Shown here piece by piece: positions 27,438-36,395 of a stretch of DNA of 64,000 nucleotides (its first letter is position 1; every line of letters begins with the position of its first letter). Origin of the DNA: Brumimicrobium sp035497735 (GTDB lineage: Bacteria; Bacteroidota; Bacteroidia; Flavobacteriales_D; Crocinitomicaceae); contig DATJCX010000066.1 of the NCBI GenBank assembly GCA_035497735.1, forward strand, positions 39,533-103,532. Direction: 5' to 3'. The notes under the pieces are model-generated. The model saw nothing but the letters and a program-made list of their open reading frames with translations, had not been told where the DNA came from and searched no databases. The translations under genes and the position numbers were made by a program.

Positions 27438-27473
27438 TAAAAAAAAGCGTCCGAAAATATCGAACGCTTTTTG
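27438..27473. terminator. Bidirectional terminator between convergent genes
   Basis: AAAAAGCGTtCGA-type arms: AAAAAGCGTcCGA (27442-27454) with TCGAACGCTTTTT (27460-27472). A and T runs lie on both sides, serving the XRE gene and the minus-strand gene at 27496. Confidence 0.8.
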
Positions 27474-27495
27474 CATTAAAATTCTTTGTTGATGA

Positions 27496-28218
27496 TTAGT
27501 TTACAATCTCGTCATAATACTCATCCCATCTGTCTTCACCTTCAAAGTAAGGAGCACCGATGTTCATTACTTCTTTAGCTTTATCCGCTTGACGGTTTTC
27601 TTTTAAAGCTTTTGCAGATTGATACAATCCAAGTATCATGAATTTCTTGTCGGCTGGTGTCCAAGTATTAATGTCTTGATTCGCTAAGTGCTTCTCGCCC
27701 TCTTGCCATTTAGTTCTAGCTGTAGATGCATCGTCATTTCTTTGACGCAAAGGAGCTTCTAAATAGTAAGCAGGAACATAGTCACGCCCGAACTTATACA
27801 TTCTCATAACCCAACCAAAAGCTCTTCTGTACTCCTCATTATCGATTTCGTTTTGAATAATCTCAAGTAGAGATAATTTTAACTCATCAATAAATTCTTC
27901 GTACTCAGCTGCTACAGAACCGTCTTTATCAAATCTCAACATTTTACCAATTGAGGTAAATGCATCTTTGTAAGCGTTTTTGTAAGCATCACCTCTGTCT
28001 GATTCAAATGAGATTTTGTAAAGTCCATAAGCCATATAGTAATATGGGTCTGTATCCTTTTTTGTTTTAGCACTTAATGTGTATTGCTCAGCTTTCTTTA
28101 TTAATTTCTCCCAGTTACCGTCCGCTTTCATGATCAATAAATCATCATAAGCTTTCGTCTGCGCAAAAGTTCCGAAGGAAATTAATAAAATTGCAATAAT
28201 AGAAAATAAATTTTTCAT
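27496..28218 (-). CDS. Exported hypothetical protein, helical/TPR-like
   Basis: 240 residues with a Sec signal peptide (1-19, ending GTFAQ). The mature part is rich in helix-forming residues with spaced aromatic/Ala positions (e.g. DPYYYMAYGLYKISF, FMILGLYQSAKALKENRQADKAKEVM), reminiscent of tetratricopeptide-type repeats. No catalytic signature is recognised. It is probably a periplasmic protein. It is converged on by the XRE gene, with a shared bidirectional terminator, and is preceded by about 300 bp without a gene. Confidence 0.7.
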   Translation of the reverse strand: MKNLFSIIAILLISFGTFAQTKAYDDLLIMKADGNWEKLIKKAEQYTLSAKTKKDTDPYYYMAYGLYKISFESDRGDAYKNAYKDAFTSIGKMLRFDKDGSVAAEYEEFIDELKLSLLEIIQNEIDNEEYRRAFGWVMRMYKFGRDYVPAYYLEAPLRQRNDDASTARTKWQEGEKHLANQDINTWTPADKKFMILGLYQSAKALKENRQADKAKEVMNIGAPYFEGEDRWDEYYDEIVN

Positions 28219-28522
28219 AGTTTTATAGTTTTTTCTTTACTTCATTCAAGAACTGTGCCTAAGTTTTTAAATTTCCTGAATGCTTTGTTACAAAATCAAA
28301 ATTCTAAGATAATTTTTTTTTATGAAATAGTGCTGAAAACAGAATAATATTTGTGTTTTTAACGTGAAATAGTAAAATAATGGGGGAGAATAGCCTTTTT
28401 GGGTTTTTTCTGTAAAATATTGGTTCTTCTGATTGAATATTTATGAATGGTCAATTTGAAAAGTTTCCATAAAAAAAGCGGTCAAAAAATTGACCGCTTA
28501 ATTCTATTTTGCAAAGAACTCT
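28219..28522. other. 304-bp gap without a gene
   Basis: AT-rich sequence between two minus-strand genes. Apart from the terminator of the M16 gene at 28474-28499, I see no RNA gene, palindrome or ORF of note. It should hold the promoter of the 27496 gene, but no clear TAnnTTTG box is visible on the minus strand. Confidence 0.5.
28474..28499 (-). terminator. Hairpin terminator of the 35.8-28.5 kb operon
   Basis: AAAGCGGTCAA (28475-28485) pairs with TTGACCGCTT (28490-28499). On the minus strand a T run follows the stem. Confidence 0.85.
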
Positions 28523-30646
28523 TTATTTTAAAGTGAACTTTTTATCATCAATTCCTTTGTTGATTTCAACGTTCATTAATTTAGCAGTCATTGAAACTGA
28601 TTCAATTAATTGTGTTACTTCTTTAGGGAATAGTATTTTTCCGAATTTTGTGTAATCTCTATACATAGAAGTTGCACTTTGAGGGCCTTCTTCTGTTACA
28701 TCTAAATGGTTTGATTCCACTTTTAATAAGGTAGCTGCACTATAATAATTCGTTGTTGTAGCTGTTCCAATTTTATATTGGATAACATACACATGCTCAT
28801 TATTCTTTCTAACTTCCATTCCTAATAATTCGTATGCATCAGGATATTCAGTTAACAAAGTTAATTCAGGAAATAAACCAGCTGTCTTTTTCTTTTCTTC
28901 AACTTCTTCAGCAGTTAGTTCCTTTACATCAAAACCTCCCATTTGATTCATTGTCTTACTTGCACCAGAAGTACCGTTAAAGGTCTCTTGTTGGATTGGC
29001 ATCCCACTAAAAGTCATTTCCTTTCTTTCCATATTTGGTGTTTTGTAGTACTCTGTCATTTGCATTTCCATTGGTGCACCTGCAATAGTAATTGTGATAT
29101 CTTTTTTCAGTGTTTTTACTTTTGCAATTGTCTTCTTTGCTTTCGCAAGGTTTTTAGCACCAGTAACTGATAAAATATACTTTTCTAATATTTGCTCTTT
29201 TGTTAAAGGAGAAGGAAGGTACTCTTTTTCACTTGTTGCGTTTCCGAATGCATCGAATAATTCGATTTCTCCGTCTGCATCAAATTGAACTAAACTAGGA
29301 AGTACATCTTTATTTCCAACAACGATGATGTTTAAATTATTAGGCTTTACGTATTTATTCGCCATTTCTAATAAATCGTCAGGAGTAACATCGCTTAACT
29401 TTTTCAAGTATGTTTGATAGTAATCCGCTGGCAAATCGTTTCTGTTAATGTTTAATGCAAAGTTTGCGATCGTACGAGGAGATTCTAAAGAACGTGCAAA
29501 TCCACCTGCCATTGTTGCTTTACTTAAATTAATTTCATCTAATGATGGCTTATCTTTTATAAGGTTGTTTACTTCATATAAGAATTCTACAATAGCTGAA
29601 TCAGTTACATCATTTCTAAAGTTTCCAGTTGCATATAAATAACTTCCTTCTCTATTAACATCTAAGCTAGAGTACGCACCATATGTATATGCTTTGTCTT
29701 CTCTTAAGTTTTGCATTAATCGCGTTCCAAATCCACCTCCACCGAATAGTCTATTCAGTAACTCTAGTTTAATTTGATCATCGTCACCTGGAATCATGTC
29801 CACAGGGAAAGAAATACCGATAACCGATTGCACAGCACCTGGCTTTTCAATAAAGATTACACGATTTCCTTTTGGAGAAATACCATGGTGGTATTCTTTT
29901 TTGTAAGGATTTCCTCCTTCCCAGTTGCTGAATCTTTCTTTAGCAACTTTTCTTGCAGTAGCTTCATCGATATCACCAACGATAACTAAATAACTACCAG
30001 CAGGAGTGAAGCGTTGTTTGTATAACTCAACAACATCTTTCAGTTTAATGTTGTTTAAACTTTCTTCTGTCATTACCTCTCCATAAGGATGATTGTCCGT
30101 GAAGATAGCTTTACTCATTGCGTTGTTCATCATTGTACCTGCATCACTTTTTGCAGAGTATAATCCTGATTCGCTTTGTTTTTTAATTCGCTCAAATTCA
30201 CTTTCTGGGAAATTAGCATTTTGCATAACATCCGTTAATAAATCCAAGCCTTTATTCATGTGCTTTGTCATTACACTTAGGTACAATGAAGAACTAGAAG
30301 CGTATAAACCTGCACCGATGAAATCCTTTTCGTTGTCTATCTCATCTTTGGTTCTATTGCTAGTACCTGAAAGTAATAAACTACCCATTATATCGGACAA
30401 TCCTGCTTTATTACCCTCTAAAGCTGGGTCGGAACCCATTACTAAGTTGAAAGAAACTTTAGGTATTTTAGTATTTGTTGAAAGTATTACTTTCATTCCG
30501 TTATCTAAATCGAAAACTACTGGGTCTGCAATACTAATTTCAGGTGCAGCTTTGGGTGTAGGAACGATAGATCGGTCAATTTGTCCATAGGTTAGACTCG
30601 TTGACAATGCAACTGCTAATCCTAATATTATCTTATTCATTTTCAT
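28523..30646 (-). CDS. Non-catalytic M16-family subunit with LolA-like C-terminal extension
   Basis: 707 residues with a signal peptide (ending TYGQ). The N-terminal two-thirds is an M16 double domain (VFDLDNGMKVILSTNTKIPKV about 43-63). Where the neighbour has the HxxEH zinc motif (AHFFEH) this protein has GLSDIMGSLLLSG, so the zinc ligands are missing. It keeps the substrate-binding R/Y motif NLREDKAYTYGAYSS (about 320-334). After about residue 500 comes a beta-rich region (MTEYYKTPNMERKEM, YELLGMEV, GKILFPKEV) like periplasmic LolA/DUF4412-type folds. The gene follows the catalytic M16 gene by 28 bases. The two should form an active/inactive heterodimer like mitochondrial processing peptidase; this last point is inference from the family. 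It is in the envelope. Confidence 0.85.
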   Translation of the reverse strand: MKMNKIILGLAVALSTSLTYGQIDRSIVPTPKAAPEISIADPVVFDLDNGMKVILSTNTKIPKVSFNLVMGSDPALEGNKAGLSDIMGSLLLSGTSNRTKDEIDNEKDFIGAGLYASSSSLYLSVMTKHMNKGLDLLTDVMQNANFPESEFERIKKQSESGLYSAKSDAGTMMNNAMSKAIFTDNHPYGEVMTEESLNNIKLKDVVELYKQRFTPAGSYLVIVGDIDEATARKVAKERFSNWEGGNPYKKEYHHGISPKGNRVIFIEKPGAVQSVIGISFPVDMIPGDDDQIKLELLNRLFGGGGFGTRLMQNLREDKAYTYGAYSSLDVNREGSYLYATGNFRNDVTDSAIVEFLYEVNNLIKDKPSLDEINLSKATMAGGFARSLESPRTIANFALNINRNDLPADYYQTYLKKLSDVTPDDLLEMANKYVKPNNLNIIVVGNKDVLPSLVQFDADGEIELFDAFGNATSEKEYLPSPLTKEQILEKYILSVTGAKNLAKAKKTIAKVKTLKKDITITIAGAPMEMQMTEYYKTPNMERKEMTFSGMPIQQETFNGTSGASKTMNQMGGFDVKELTAEEVEEKKKTAGLFPELTLLTEYPDAYELLGMEVRKNNEHVYVIQYKIGTATTTNYYSAATLLKVESNHLDVTEEGPQSATSMYRDYTKFGKILFPKEVTQLIESVSMTAKLMNVEINKGIDDKKFTLK

Positions 30647-30674
30647 GTTTTTGAGTATTAAAATGGTCTTTTAA

Positions 30675-32144
30675 TTAATCTTCTTTTGGTACATAGTAAA
30701 GAACCACTCGTGCGTCTTGCGTAAAGTATTTCTTCGCTACCTCTAATAAATCCTCTCTTGTAATGTTTTCGTAAACACTCAATTGATTGTTGATTAGAGA
30801 AGTGTTTTTGTAGAAAATATGGTAGTTAGCCAATCCTTCTGCAATTCCAGCAACTGTACTGTAAGAAGAAATCATATCGTTTTCCAATTTGTTTTTTACT
30901 TTTTGGAATTCTTTTTCAGAAACTAACTCAGTCTTAGCTTTATTAATTTCTTCGTCTAAAGCATTTTTCAATTCCTCTACATCTACGTCTTTATTTGCAA
31001 TGGCAGCAACCAATAATGCTCCTGGATCTTCTAATGGGAACATAAAAGAGAATGCAGCAACAGCCAATTGTTTTTCCTCAACAATTTTCTTGTTCATTCT
31101 TGAACTTGATCCACCTGAAATAATTTCGTTCAACATTTCTAGTGAATACGCATCTTTAGAATTCATTGCTGGCGCTTGGTATGCCATGAAAACTCCAGGT
31201 AACTGGATGTTGTCTTCAATTGTTTCGATAATTTCTCTGTCTAATTTCTTTTCTACAACAGTTGGACGTGGAATAATCGTTGCTTTTTTAGCATACTCAG
31301 CAATCATTGCTCTACCTTCTTTCGAAGTTGTTTTAAAGAAATCTTCTTGATTGAAAATAGACTTATCTTTTCCGTATCTTTCTTTGAATTCTGCATTGTC
31401 TAATGCTAAGAAATCACGGTAAAGGTTAATTGCTTGACCTTTTGGAATAGAACCAAAGTACTTGTTGATTAATTCTTTAGCTTCCTTGATATTAATGTCT
31501 CCTGCAATAGAAAGAGTTGCGTTAGCTGGTACATAGAAAGTTTGGTAAAACTTTATGTAATCTTCTTCCTGCGCTGCATCTAAGTGCTCCATAGAACCAA
31601 TTGGCATCCAACGGTATGGGTGCTCCTTAAAAAGGCGCTCAAAAGCATTCCCCATGAAAGAACCATATGGTTGGTTGTCAATTCTTTGTCTTTTTTCTTC
31701 CTTTACAACTTCACGTTGTGTTTCGATTCCAACTTGGTCAACTTTAGCGTGTAATAAACGCTCAGATTCCAACCAAAGTCCTAACTCTAAGTTGTTTGAA
31801 GAAAAGTTCTCAAAGTAAAAAGTTTTATCTTGAGAAGTGTAAGCGTTTAATGCTCCACCGTTTTTCTCGATAAACTTAGAATACTCACCACGACCGATGT
31901 TTTCAGATCCTTCGAACATCAAGTGTTCAAAAAAGTGAGCAAAACCTGTTCTGTCTGTATCCTCATTTTTTGAACCGACATGGTACATAATTGATACTGC
32001 AACAATAGGAGTGGAGTGGTCTTCATGAAGAATCACGTGCAATCCATTGTCTAAATCGTATTCAACATAATCAATTTTATTCTTTTGAGCACTTACTCCG
32101 AATAGAATTGATGTAGCTAATACTGTCGAAAATAATATTTTCAT
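30675..32144 (-). CDS. Catalytic M16-family zinc peptidase
   Basis: 489 residues with a signal peptide (1-19). The inverted zinc motif appears in GFAHFFEHLMFEG (about 62-74), with a downstream acidic ligand in TQREVVKEEKRQ about 75 residues on. This single two-domain chain is the size of M16B/M16C bacterial peptidases that pair with a non-catalytic partner, here the next gene 28 bases downstream. It is located in the periplasm. Upstream, glyA ends 25 bases away, so the peptidase pair sits at the end of a longer transcription unit. Confidence 0.9.
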   Translation of the reverse strand: MKILFSTVLATSILFGVSAQKNKIDYVEYDLDNGLHVILHEDHSTPIVAVSIMYHVGSKNEDTDRTGFAHFFEHLMFEGSENIGRGEYSKFIEKNGGALNAYTSQDKTFYFENFSSNNLELGLWLESERLLHAKVDQVGIETQREVVKEEKRQRIDNQPYGSFMGNAFERLFKEHPYRWMPIGSMEHLDAAQEEDYIKFYQTFYVPANATLSIAGDINIKEAKELINKYFGSIPKGQAINLYRDFLALDNAEFKERYGKDKSIFNQEDFFKTTSKEGRAMIAEYAKKATIIPRPTVVEKKLDREIIETIEDNIQLPGVFMAYQAPAMNSKDAYSLEMLNEIISGGSSSRMNKKIVEEKQLAVAAFSFMFPLEDPGALLVAAIANKDVDVEELKNALDEEINKAKTELVSEKEFQKVKNKLENDMISSYSTVAGIAEGLANYHIFYKNTSLINNQLSVYENITREDLLEVAKKYFTQDARVVLYYVPKED

Positions 32145-32169
32145 CTTTTGGTTATTTATAGTTTATAAT

Positions 32170-33444
32170 TTAAGCTTGATATAATAGATATTTACCCATT
32201 ATCTGTTTAACTTCTTCTTTTACTTCCTTTAGAATTGCTTCGTTGTTAATGTTACTTAACACTTTGTCAATTAAGGATACAATTTTTGGCATATCGGCTT
32301 CCTTTAGACCTCGAGTTGTAATTGCAGGAGTTCCAATTCTAATTCCTGAAGTAACAAAAGGAGATTCTGTATCAAACGGAACCATATTTTTATTTACTGT
32401 AATATGTGCTTTGTTTAACGCAGCTTCAGCATCTTTTCCAGTCAATCCTTTCGAACGAAGGTCAATCAACATAAGGTGATTGTCAGTTCCTTTAGAAACA
32501 ATATCATATCCAAGTCGAACAAACTCCTGTGCCATTGCTTGGGCGTTTTTAATAACTTGTTTTTGGTATTCTTTAAATTCAGGTTGAAGTGCTTCTTCAA
32601 AAGCAACAGCCTTTGCAGCAATAACATGCTCCAATGGTCCACCTTGACTTCCTGGGAAAACAGCAGCGTCTAATAAAGAAGCCATTGATCTTAAGTTTCC
32701 GTTGTTCCAACGAATTCCGAATGGATTGTCAAAGTTTTTCCCCATCATAATAACTCCTCCTCTTGGTCCACGCAGTGTTTTGTGAGTTGTTGTTGTAAGA
32801 ATATGACAATGTTTAACAGGATCATTTAATAAACCTGCAGCAATCATTCCTGCTGGGTGAGAAATATCTCCTAATACCAAAGCTCCAACTTCGTCAGCTA
32901 CTTTTCTAATTCTTTCGAAATCCCAATCTCTACTGTATGCAGAAGCTCCAGCGATGATTAACTTCGGTTTTACTTCACGTGCTTTTTTCTCTAGTGCATC
33001 ATAATCGATAATACCAGTTTCTTTAGTCACACCATAGAAGTGCGTTTTATATAATTTTCCAGAAAAGTTAACTGGAGAACCGTGTGTAAGGTGACCACCG
33101 TGTGAAAGGTCAAAACCTAAAATGCTATCACCTGGCTGTAAACATGCCATCATAACTGCAAAGTTTGCTTGAGATCCAGAATGTGGTTGAACGTTTGCCC
33201 ATTCAGCACCAAATAACTTACAAAGTCTATCAATAGCTAGTTGCTCAATTTGGTCGACTATCTCACATCCTCCGTAATAACGTTTGCCAGGGAAACCCTC
33301 AGCATATTTGTTGGTTAGAATAGATCCCATTGATTCCATCACTTCATCACTTACAAAGTTTTCTGAAGCAATCAGTTCTAATCCGTTTAATTGTCTTTCT
33401 TTTTCTAAATTAATTAAGTCAAAGATTTTGCTATCCCTTCTCAT
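32170..33444 (-). CDS. glyA: Serine hydroxymethyltransferase
   Basis: 424 residues with the SHMT signatures GLELIASENFVSDEV (about 21-35), YAEGFPGKRYYGGCE (about 48-62), and the PLP-lysine loop HILTTTTHKTLRGPRGG (about 214-230; Lys at the centre). It interconverts serine and glycine with tetrahydrofolate and feeds one-carbon metabolism. The length is normal for the family. It starts 3 bases after the epimerase gene's stop, in the same operon, an arrangement that says more about co-transcription than about shared function. Confidence 0.96.
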   Translation of the reverse strand: MRRDSKIFDLINLEKERQLNGLELIASENFVSDEVMESMGSILTNKYAEGFPGKRYYGGCEIVDQIEQLAIDRLCKLFGAEWANVQPHSGSQANFAVMMACLQPGDSILGFDLSHGGHLTHGSPVNFSGKLYKTHFYGVTKETGIIDYDALEKKAREVKPKLIIAGASAYSRDWDFERIRKVADEVGALVLGDISHPAGMIAAGLLNDPVKHCHILTTTTHKTLRGPRGGVIMMGKNFDNPFGIRWNNGNLRSMASLLDAAVFPGSQGGPLEHVIAAKAVAFEEALQPEFKEYQKQVIKNAQAMAQEFVRLGYDIVSKGTDNHLMLIDLRSKGLTGKDAEAALNKAHITVNKNMVPFDTESPFVTSGIRIGTPAITTRGLKEADMPKIVSLIDKVLSNINNEAILKEVKEEVKQIMGKYLLYQA

Positions 33445-33447
33445 TAT

Positions 33448-34371
33448 TTATTTCTTTATTTTTGATTTATAAATTTTTTCTAATCCATCTCTTAACATAG
33501 TTGTAGGTTTGTAATTGATTAGGCTCATTAATTTTTCCGAACTACCAATACGACGTTCTACTTCGTAGTCGTAACGATTTTTAGGTGCATCTAGGTAAAT
33601 TATTTCTGATTTAGAGTTTGTTATCTCTTTTATTTCTTTTGCCAATTCTTCAATATTCCATTCGTTTTCACAAGCGATATTTACAATATGGAATCCATTT
33701 ATATCCATTAATCTAACACACGCTTCTACTGTATCGTCAATCCAAGTGAAATCACGCGTTTGGTGTCCGTTTCCGAATACAGTAATGTCTAAATCATTCA
33801 TTGCTTGCTCGAAAAACCTAGGAACTACCATTCTATTGTCTTGGTTTAACCCATAAACGTTGAAAAATCGAAGCGCTATTGAGTTTAATCCTTTTTCTTC
33901 GAAGTTTGAAGCAAGGTAAATTTCGTTGTATCGTTTAGCCATTGCATAAGAAGTTCTTGGATCAACCAATACTTCTTCAGTCAATGCTGACTCAATAGCT
34001 GAGTGTCCGTAAATACCAGAAGTTGAAGCATACAATATCTTTTTTACATTGTTGTTTAAAGCTGCTTTTACAATGTTTCTTGTTCCAACAGTCTCAACAT
34101 CCATTGTCATAACAGGTGCGTCAGCAACTACATCAACTCCAAGAACTGCTGCGAAGTGATATATGACGTCAACTCCTTTACATAATTCATCAACAATCTT
34201 GCTATCACAAACATTTCCATTAACAAATTTGATTTTAGAGTAAGTGTCTCTATCAATCTTGTTTCCACGTAATAAATTGTCTAAAACAATAACCTCGTGT
34301 CCGTCATTAACTAATCTTTTTGTTAAATTGCTGCCTATAAAGCCAGCTCCTCCTGTTACTAATATTTTCAT
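33448..34371 (-). CDS. NAD-dependent sugar-nucleotide epimerase/dehydratase
   Basis: 307 residues of the extended short-chain dehydrogenase family. The Rossmann loop VTGGAGFIGSNLTKR is near residues 5-19, and the catalytic triad region has STSGIYG (Ser/Thr about 116-122) and YAMAKRYNE (Tyr-xxx-Lys about 141-149). The length and FGNGHQTRDFTWIDD (about 199-213) place it with UDP-glucose 4-epimerase/UDP-glucuronate-type enzymes making surface polysaccharide sugars. The exact substrate cannot be read. It lies 3 bases from the NlpC/P60 gene upstream and glyA downstream. Confidence 0.85.
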   Translation of the reverse strand: MKILVTGGAGFIGSNLTKRLVNDGHEVIVLDNLLRGNKIDRDTYSKIKFVNGNVCDSKIVDELCKGVDVIYHFAAVLGVDVVADAPVMTMDVETVGTRNIVKAALNNNVKKILYASTSGIYGHSAIESALTEEVLVDPRTSYAMAKRYNEIYLASNFEEKGLNSIALRFFNVYGLNQDNRMVVPRFFEQAMNDLDITVFGNGHQTRDFTWIDDTVEACVRLMDINGFHIVNIACENEWNIEELAKEIKEITNSKSEIIYLDAPKNRYDYEVERRIGSSEKLMSLINYKPTTMLRDGLEKIYKSKIKK

Positions 34372-34374
34372 AAT

Positions 34375-35145
34375 TTAAGTTTGTTTAGTGTGTCTTTTTA
34401 TATTGTAAAAACGATGAGAGTAGTTTTTTTGTTTTTCATCGTAAATTCCTGTTTCATCTAATGTATCAATTCGTACTCTTCCGTGAGCATGAATTATTTT
34501 ATTATTTTCTAATAGGATTCCAACATGCGTGATGTTTCCTGTTTTTTCTGACTTGAAAAAAGCTAAGTCGCCTGCTTGTTGATTGTTAAAAGCAATTTCT
34601 TCACCTTGTAATACCTGCTGTGAAGCATCTCTATTAATATAGATTCCTGCTTGCTGGTAAACAGTTTGAGAAAAGCCCGAGCAGTCGATTCCAAACATTG
34701 TTCTACCGCCCCACAAGTAAGGTGCGTTTAAATATCGCATTGCAATTTCAACTATGCTCTTGCTAGTTGTTTGCAATTCTGTCAACCATTCAAAATGATA
34801 TTTGTCTATTGTGAACTTTTTATTCTCCGATAGGATAGGAGTGCCTGCTAAAACAGTTTGCCTTCCATAGTCTGTTTGAATGAAGGCTATTTCGTTTTGT
34901 AATCTTTTCTTTTTATTGTTAAACTGTTTAAAAGCTTCCTGACTTATCGGAATAAGTTGTTTATTATCTACCCATCCAATGTAGTCGTCGTGAACAATTT
35001 GAATTTTTCTCCACTGATTGTGCACTTCCAAAATCATAGCAAACTCTCCAAATAATAGTTGTGTAACTATTTCAGAAGCGTCATCGTGTTCCGCTCTCAC
35101 GGGAATCACAGTCAAACAACACATTGCTATTGAATCTTTAATCAT
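34375..35145 (-). CDS. NlpC/P60 (C40) peptidoglycan endopeptidase with SH3-like domain
   Basis: 256 residues. An N-terminal SH3b-like region (about 10-70, with IVHDDYIGWVDNKQL) precedes an NlpC/P60 domain with LWGGRTMFGIDCSGF (catalytic Cys about 156), GNITHVGILL (catalytic His about 206) and IIHAHGRVRID (third residue, His). These enzymes cut the D-Glu-diaminopimelate bond of stem peptides. No clear signal peptide is seen, although the start MIKDSIAMCCLTVIP is mildly hydrophobic, so the cell location is unsure. The first codon overlaps the end of the upstream DinB-fold gene by 4 bases (ATGA). Confidence 0.87.
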   Translation of the reverse strand: MIKDSIAMCCLTVIPVRAEHDDASEIVTQLLFGEFAMILEVHNQWRKIQIVHDDYIGWVDNKQLIPISQEAFKQFNNKKKRLQNEIAFIQTDYGRQTVLAGTPILSENKKFTIDKYHFEWLTELQTTSKSIVEIAMRYLNAPYLWGGRTMFGIDCSGFSQTVYQQAGIYINRDASQQVLQGEEIAFNNQQAGDLAFFKSEKTGNITHVGILLENNKIIHAHGRVRIDTLDETGIYDEKQKNYSHRFYNIKRHTKQT

Positions 35146-35744
35146 GCTTTTTTAGGAAAATTTTTATGATTAAGAATGTTCTTTATTTGTTGCACGTGTC
35201 TTTCAGCATGATAGACTGCAAACATAAGAGCGTCTCCTAATCTTAAACGAATAAGTTTGCTTATAGAATTAGGGATTTTTACTTTTTTCATATTAACCTC
35301 CGCAGCCTTGTCAAGAATAGTCAGCATTTCATTTTGGTAAATGATAAACTGCTCCAATGAGTCTTCTGTTACTAGTTCTGGACTTAAACTAGGATTGTAT
35401 TGCTTTACAGCTCTAAATTTTCTTTTCAGATTATTAGCCTTTCCTAATTTCATCGAACCCCAAGCACTTTTTCCTAAATGAGAGGATGCGAAATATTTTT
35501 TACCAGGTTTAAATTTTGTTTTGTCAATCTTATAAGAAAATAGTGGGTTATAGTAATTTGAATAACTATTTACATGGGCCAAAACTTCTTGAATACTCCA
35601 AGTATCTTTTGACTCTCTCCAAGTGAATTGATTTTCACCTAAATGTGCACATTTTTTCTCGATAAATACGATGTTGGCAATTGTAATATCTTTTAGATTT
35701 TTAAGTAGGTCACTAGTCAAATATCCCTTTGCTTTCATTTTCAT
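35142..35744 (-). CDS. DinB/YfiT-superfamily metal-binding four-helix protein
   Basis: 200 residues from ATG 35744. An ATG at 35768 would precede the -7 box at 35764-35757, and ATG 35738 is a third possibility. The DinB-like fold is indicated by WSIQEVLAHVNSYSNYY (first metal His, about 56-72) and FAVYHAERHVQQIKNIL near the C-terminus (two more His). Proteins of this fold act as thiol-dependent transferases or are of unknown role; this is not DNA polymerase IV. It heads the minus-strand operon and overlaps the NlpC/P60 gene by 4 bases. Confidence 0.78.
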   Translation of the reverse strand: MKMKAKGYLTSDLLKNLKDITIANIVFIEKKCAHLGENQFTWRESKDTWSIQEVLAHVNSYSNYYNPLFSYKIDKTKFKPGKKYFASSHLGKSAWGSMKLGKANNLKRKFRAVKQYNPSLSPELVTEDSLEQFIIYQNEMLTILDKAAEVNMKKVKIPNSISKLIRLRLGDALMFAVYHAERHVQQIKNILNHKNFPKKA

Positions 35745-35756
35745 TTTATTGAAAAC

Positions 35757-35764
35757 CAAAAGTA
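35757..35764 (-). promoter_or_regulatory. Candidate -7 box of the minus-strand operon
   Basis: Read on the minus strand, TACTTTTG (35764-35757) matches TAnnTTTG. It lies 12 bases before ATG 35744. Confidence 0.45.
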
Positions 35765-35974
35765 ACAATAATTCAGAGAAGAATTGTATAATATAGCGAT
35801 AATTTTATGCAGGAAAACTGCGGGTATAAGTCGAGGTAAAAAACAAACTTATTTTTCATAAATAGAGAGATTCTTTTGATATGAAAATAGTAATTGTTAA
35901 ATTTGTTCAGAATTATACTATTTTTGTAGAAAAATAAGTTGAAATATTAATAAGAAAATTAAAGTTTAATCAAT

Positions 35975-36229
35975 ATGGCAAGTGTAAGAGATTTAAAGAG
36001 AAATATTAACAACATGATTTATGATGTTGTTGATGAGTGCTTTAGCATTCAATTATTTGACGAATCTAAAGAAGAAGTTACAGATGCGTTTATCGAAGAT
36101 GCGGCAGATTTCCAAGAAGAAATTATGGCAGCTATCGGTAGAGCAAAATCTAAAAAAGAGTACAAAGCAATCGAAGAAAAGGTTGAAGCAACTCATGAAG
36201 AGTGGTTAGCTCGTCTTAACAAGCTATAG
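35975..36229 (+). CDS. Small conserved Bacteroidetes protein of unknown function
   Basis: 84 residues, acidic and helical: MASVRDLKRNINNMIYDVVDECFS, then an EEVTDAFIEDAADFQEEIM helix and a C-terminal helix. I recognise the MASVRDLK(K)DIN-type opening from unannotated short proteins common across Bacteroidetes, but there is no known function. No signal peptide is seen, so it is cytoplasmic. It has its own terminator. A frame-shifted overlapping reading at 36021-36209 is a shadow. Confidence 0.8.
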   Translation: MASVRDLKRNINNMIYDVVDECFSIQLFDESKEEVTDAFIEDAADFQEEIMAAIGRAKSKKEYKAIEEKVEATHEEWLARLNKL

Positions 36230-36254
36230 TTTTTAGCTGCTTAATAAGAAATTT

Positions 36255-36289
36255 AAATAGCTGTCTTAATCTAAGGCAGCTATTTTTTT
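36255..36289 (+). terminator. Hairpin terminator after the small conserved gene
   Basis: AATAGCTGtCTTA (36257-36269) pairs with the AAGGCAGCTATT arm (36274-36285), followed by Ts. Confidence 0.75.
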
Positions 36290-36332
36290 ATGCGGTAATT
36301 TCTCCTTTAGGGTTTTCTCCTAAAGTTTAAAG

Positions 36333-36371
36333 CAAAAAAAAACTGTCTCAAAATATAACTTTGAGACAGTT
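36333..36371 (-). terminator. Hairpin terminator after fahA
   Basis: AACTGTCTCAAA (36341-36352) pairs with TTTGAGACAGTT (36360-36371). On the minus strand nine Ts follow. Confidence 0.88.
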
Positions 36372-36395
36372 GAATGTAATTGTTAAAAGAGTGCT

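Noticed and set aside
28943..32673. Plus-strand open frames inside the M16 and glyA genes
   Set aside because: They are shadows of well-supported minus-strand genes, with no family features of their own.
35142..35768. DinB label suggesting a second DNA polymerase IV
   Set aside because: The protein has the four-helix DinB/YfiT metal fold, which is unrelated to Pol IV despite the name.
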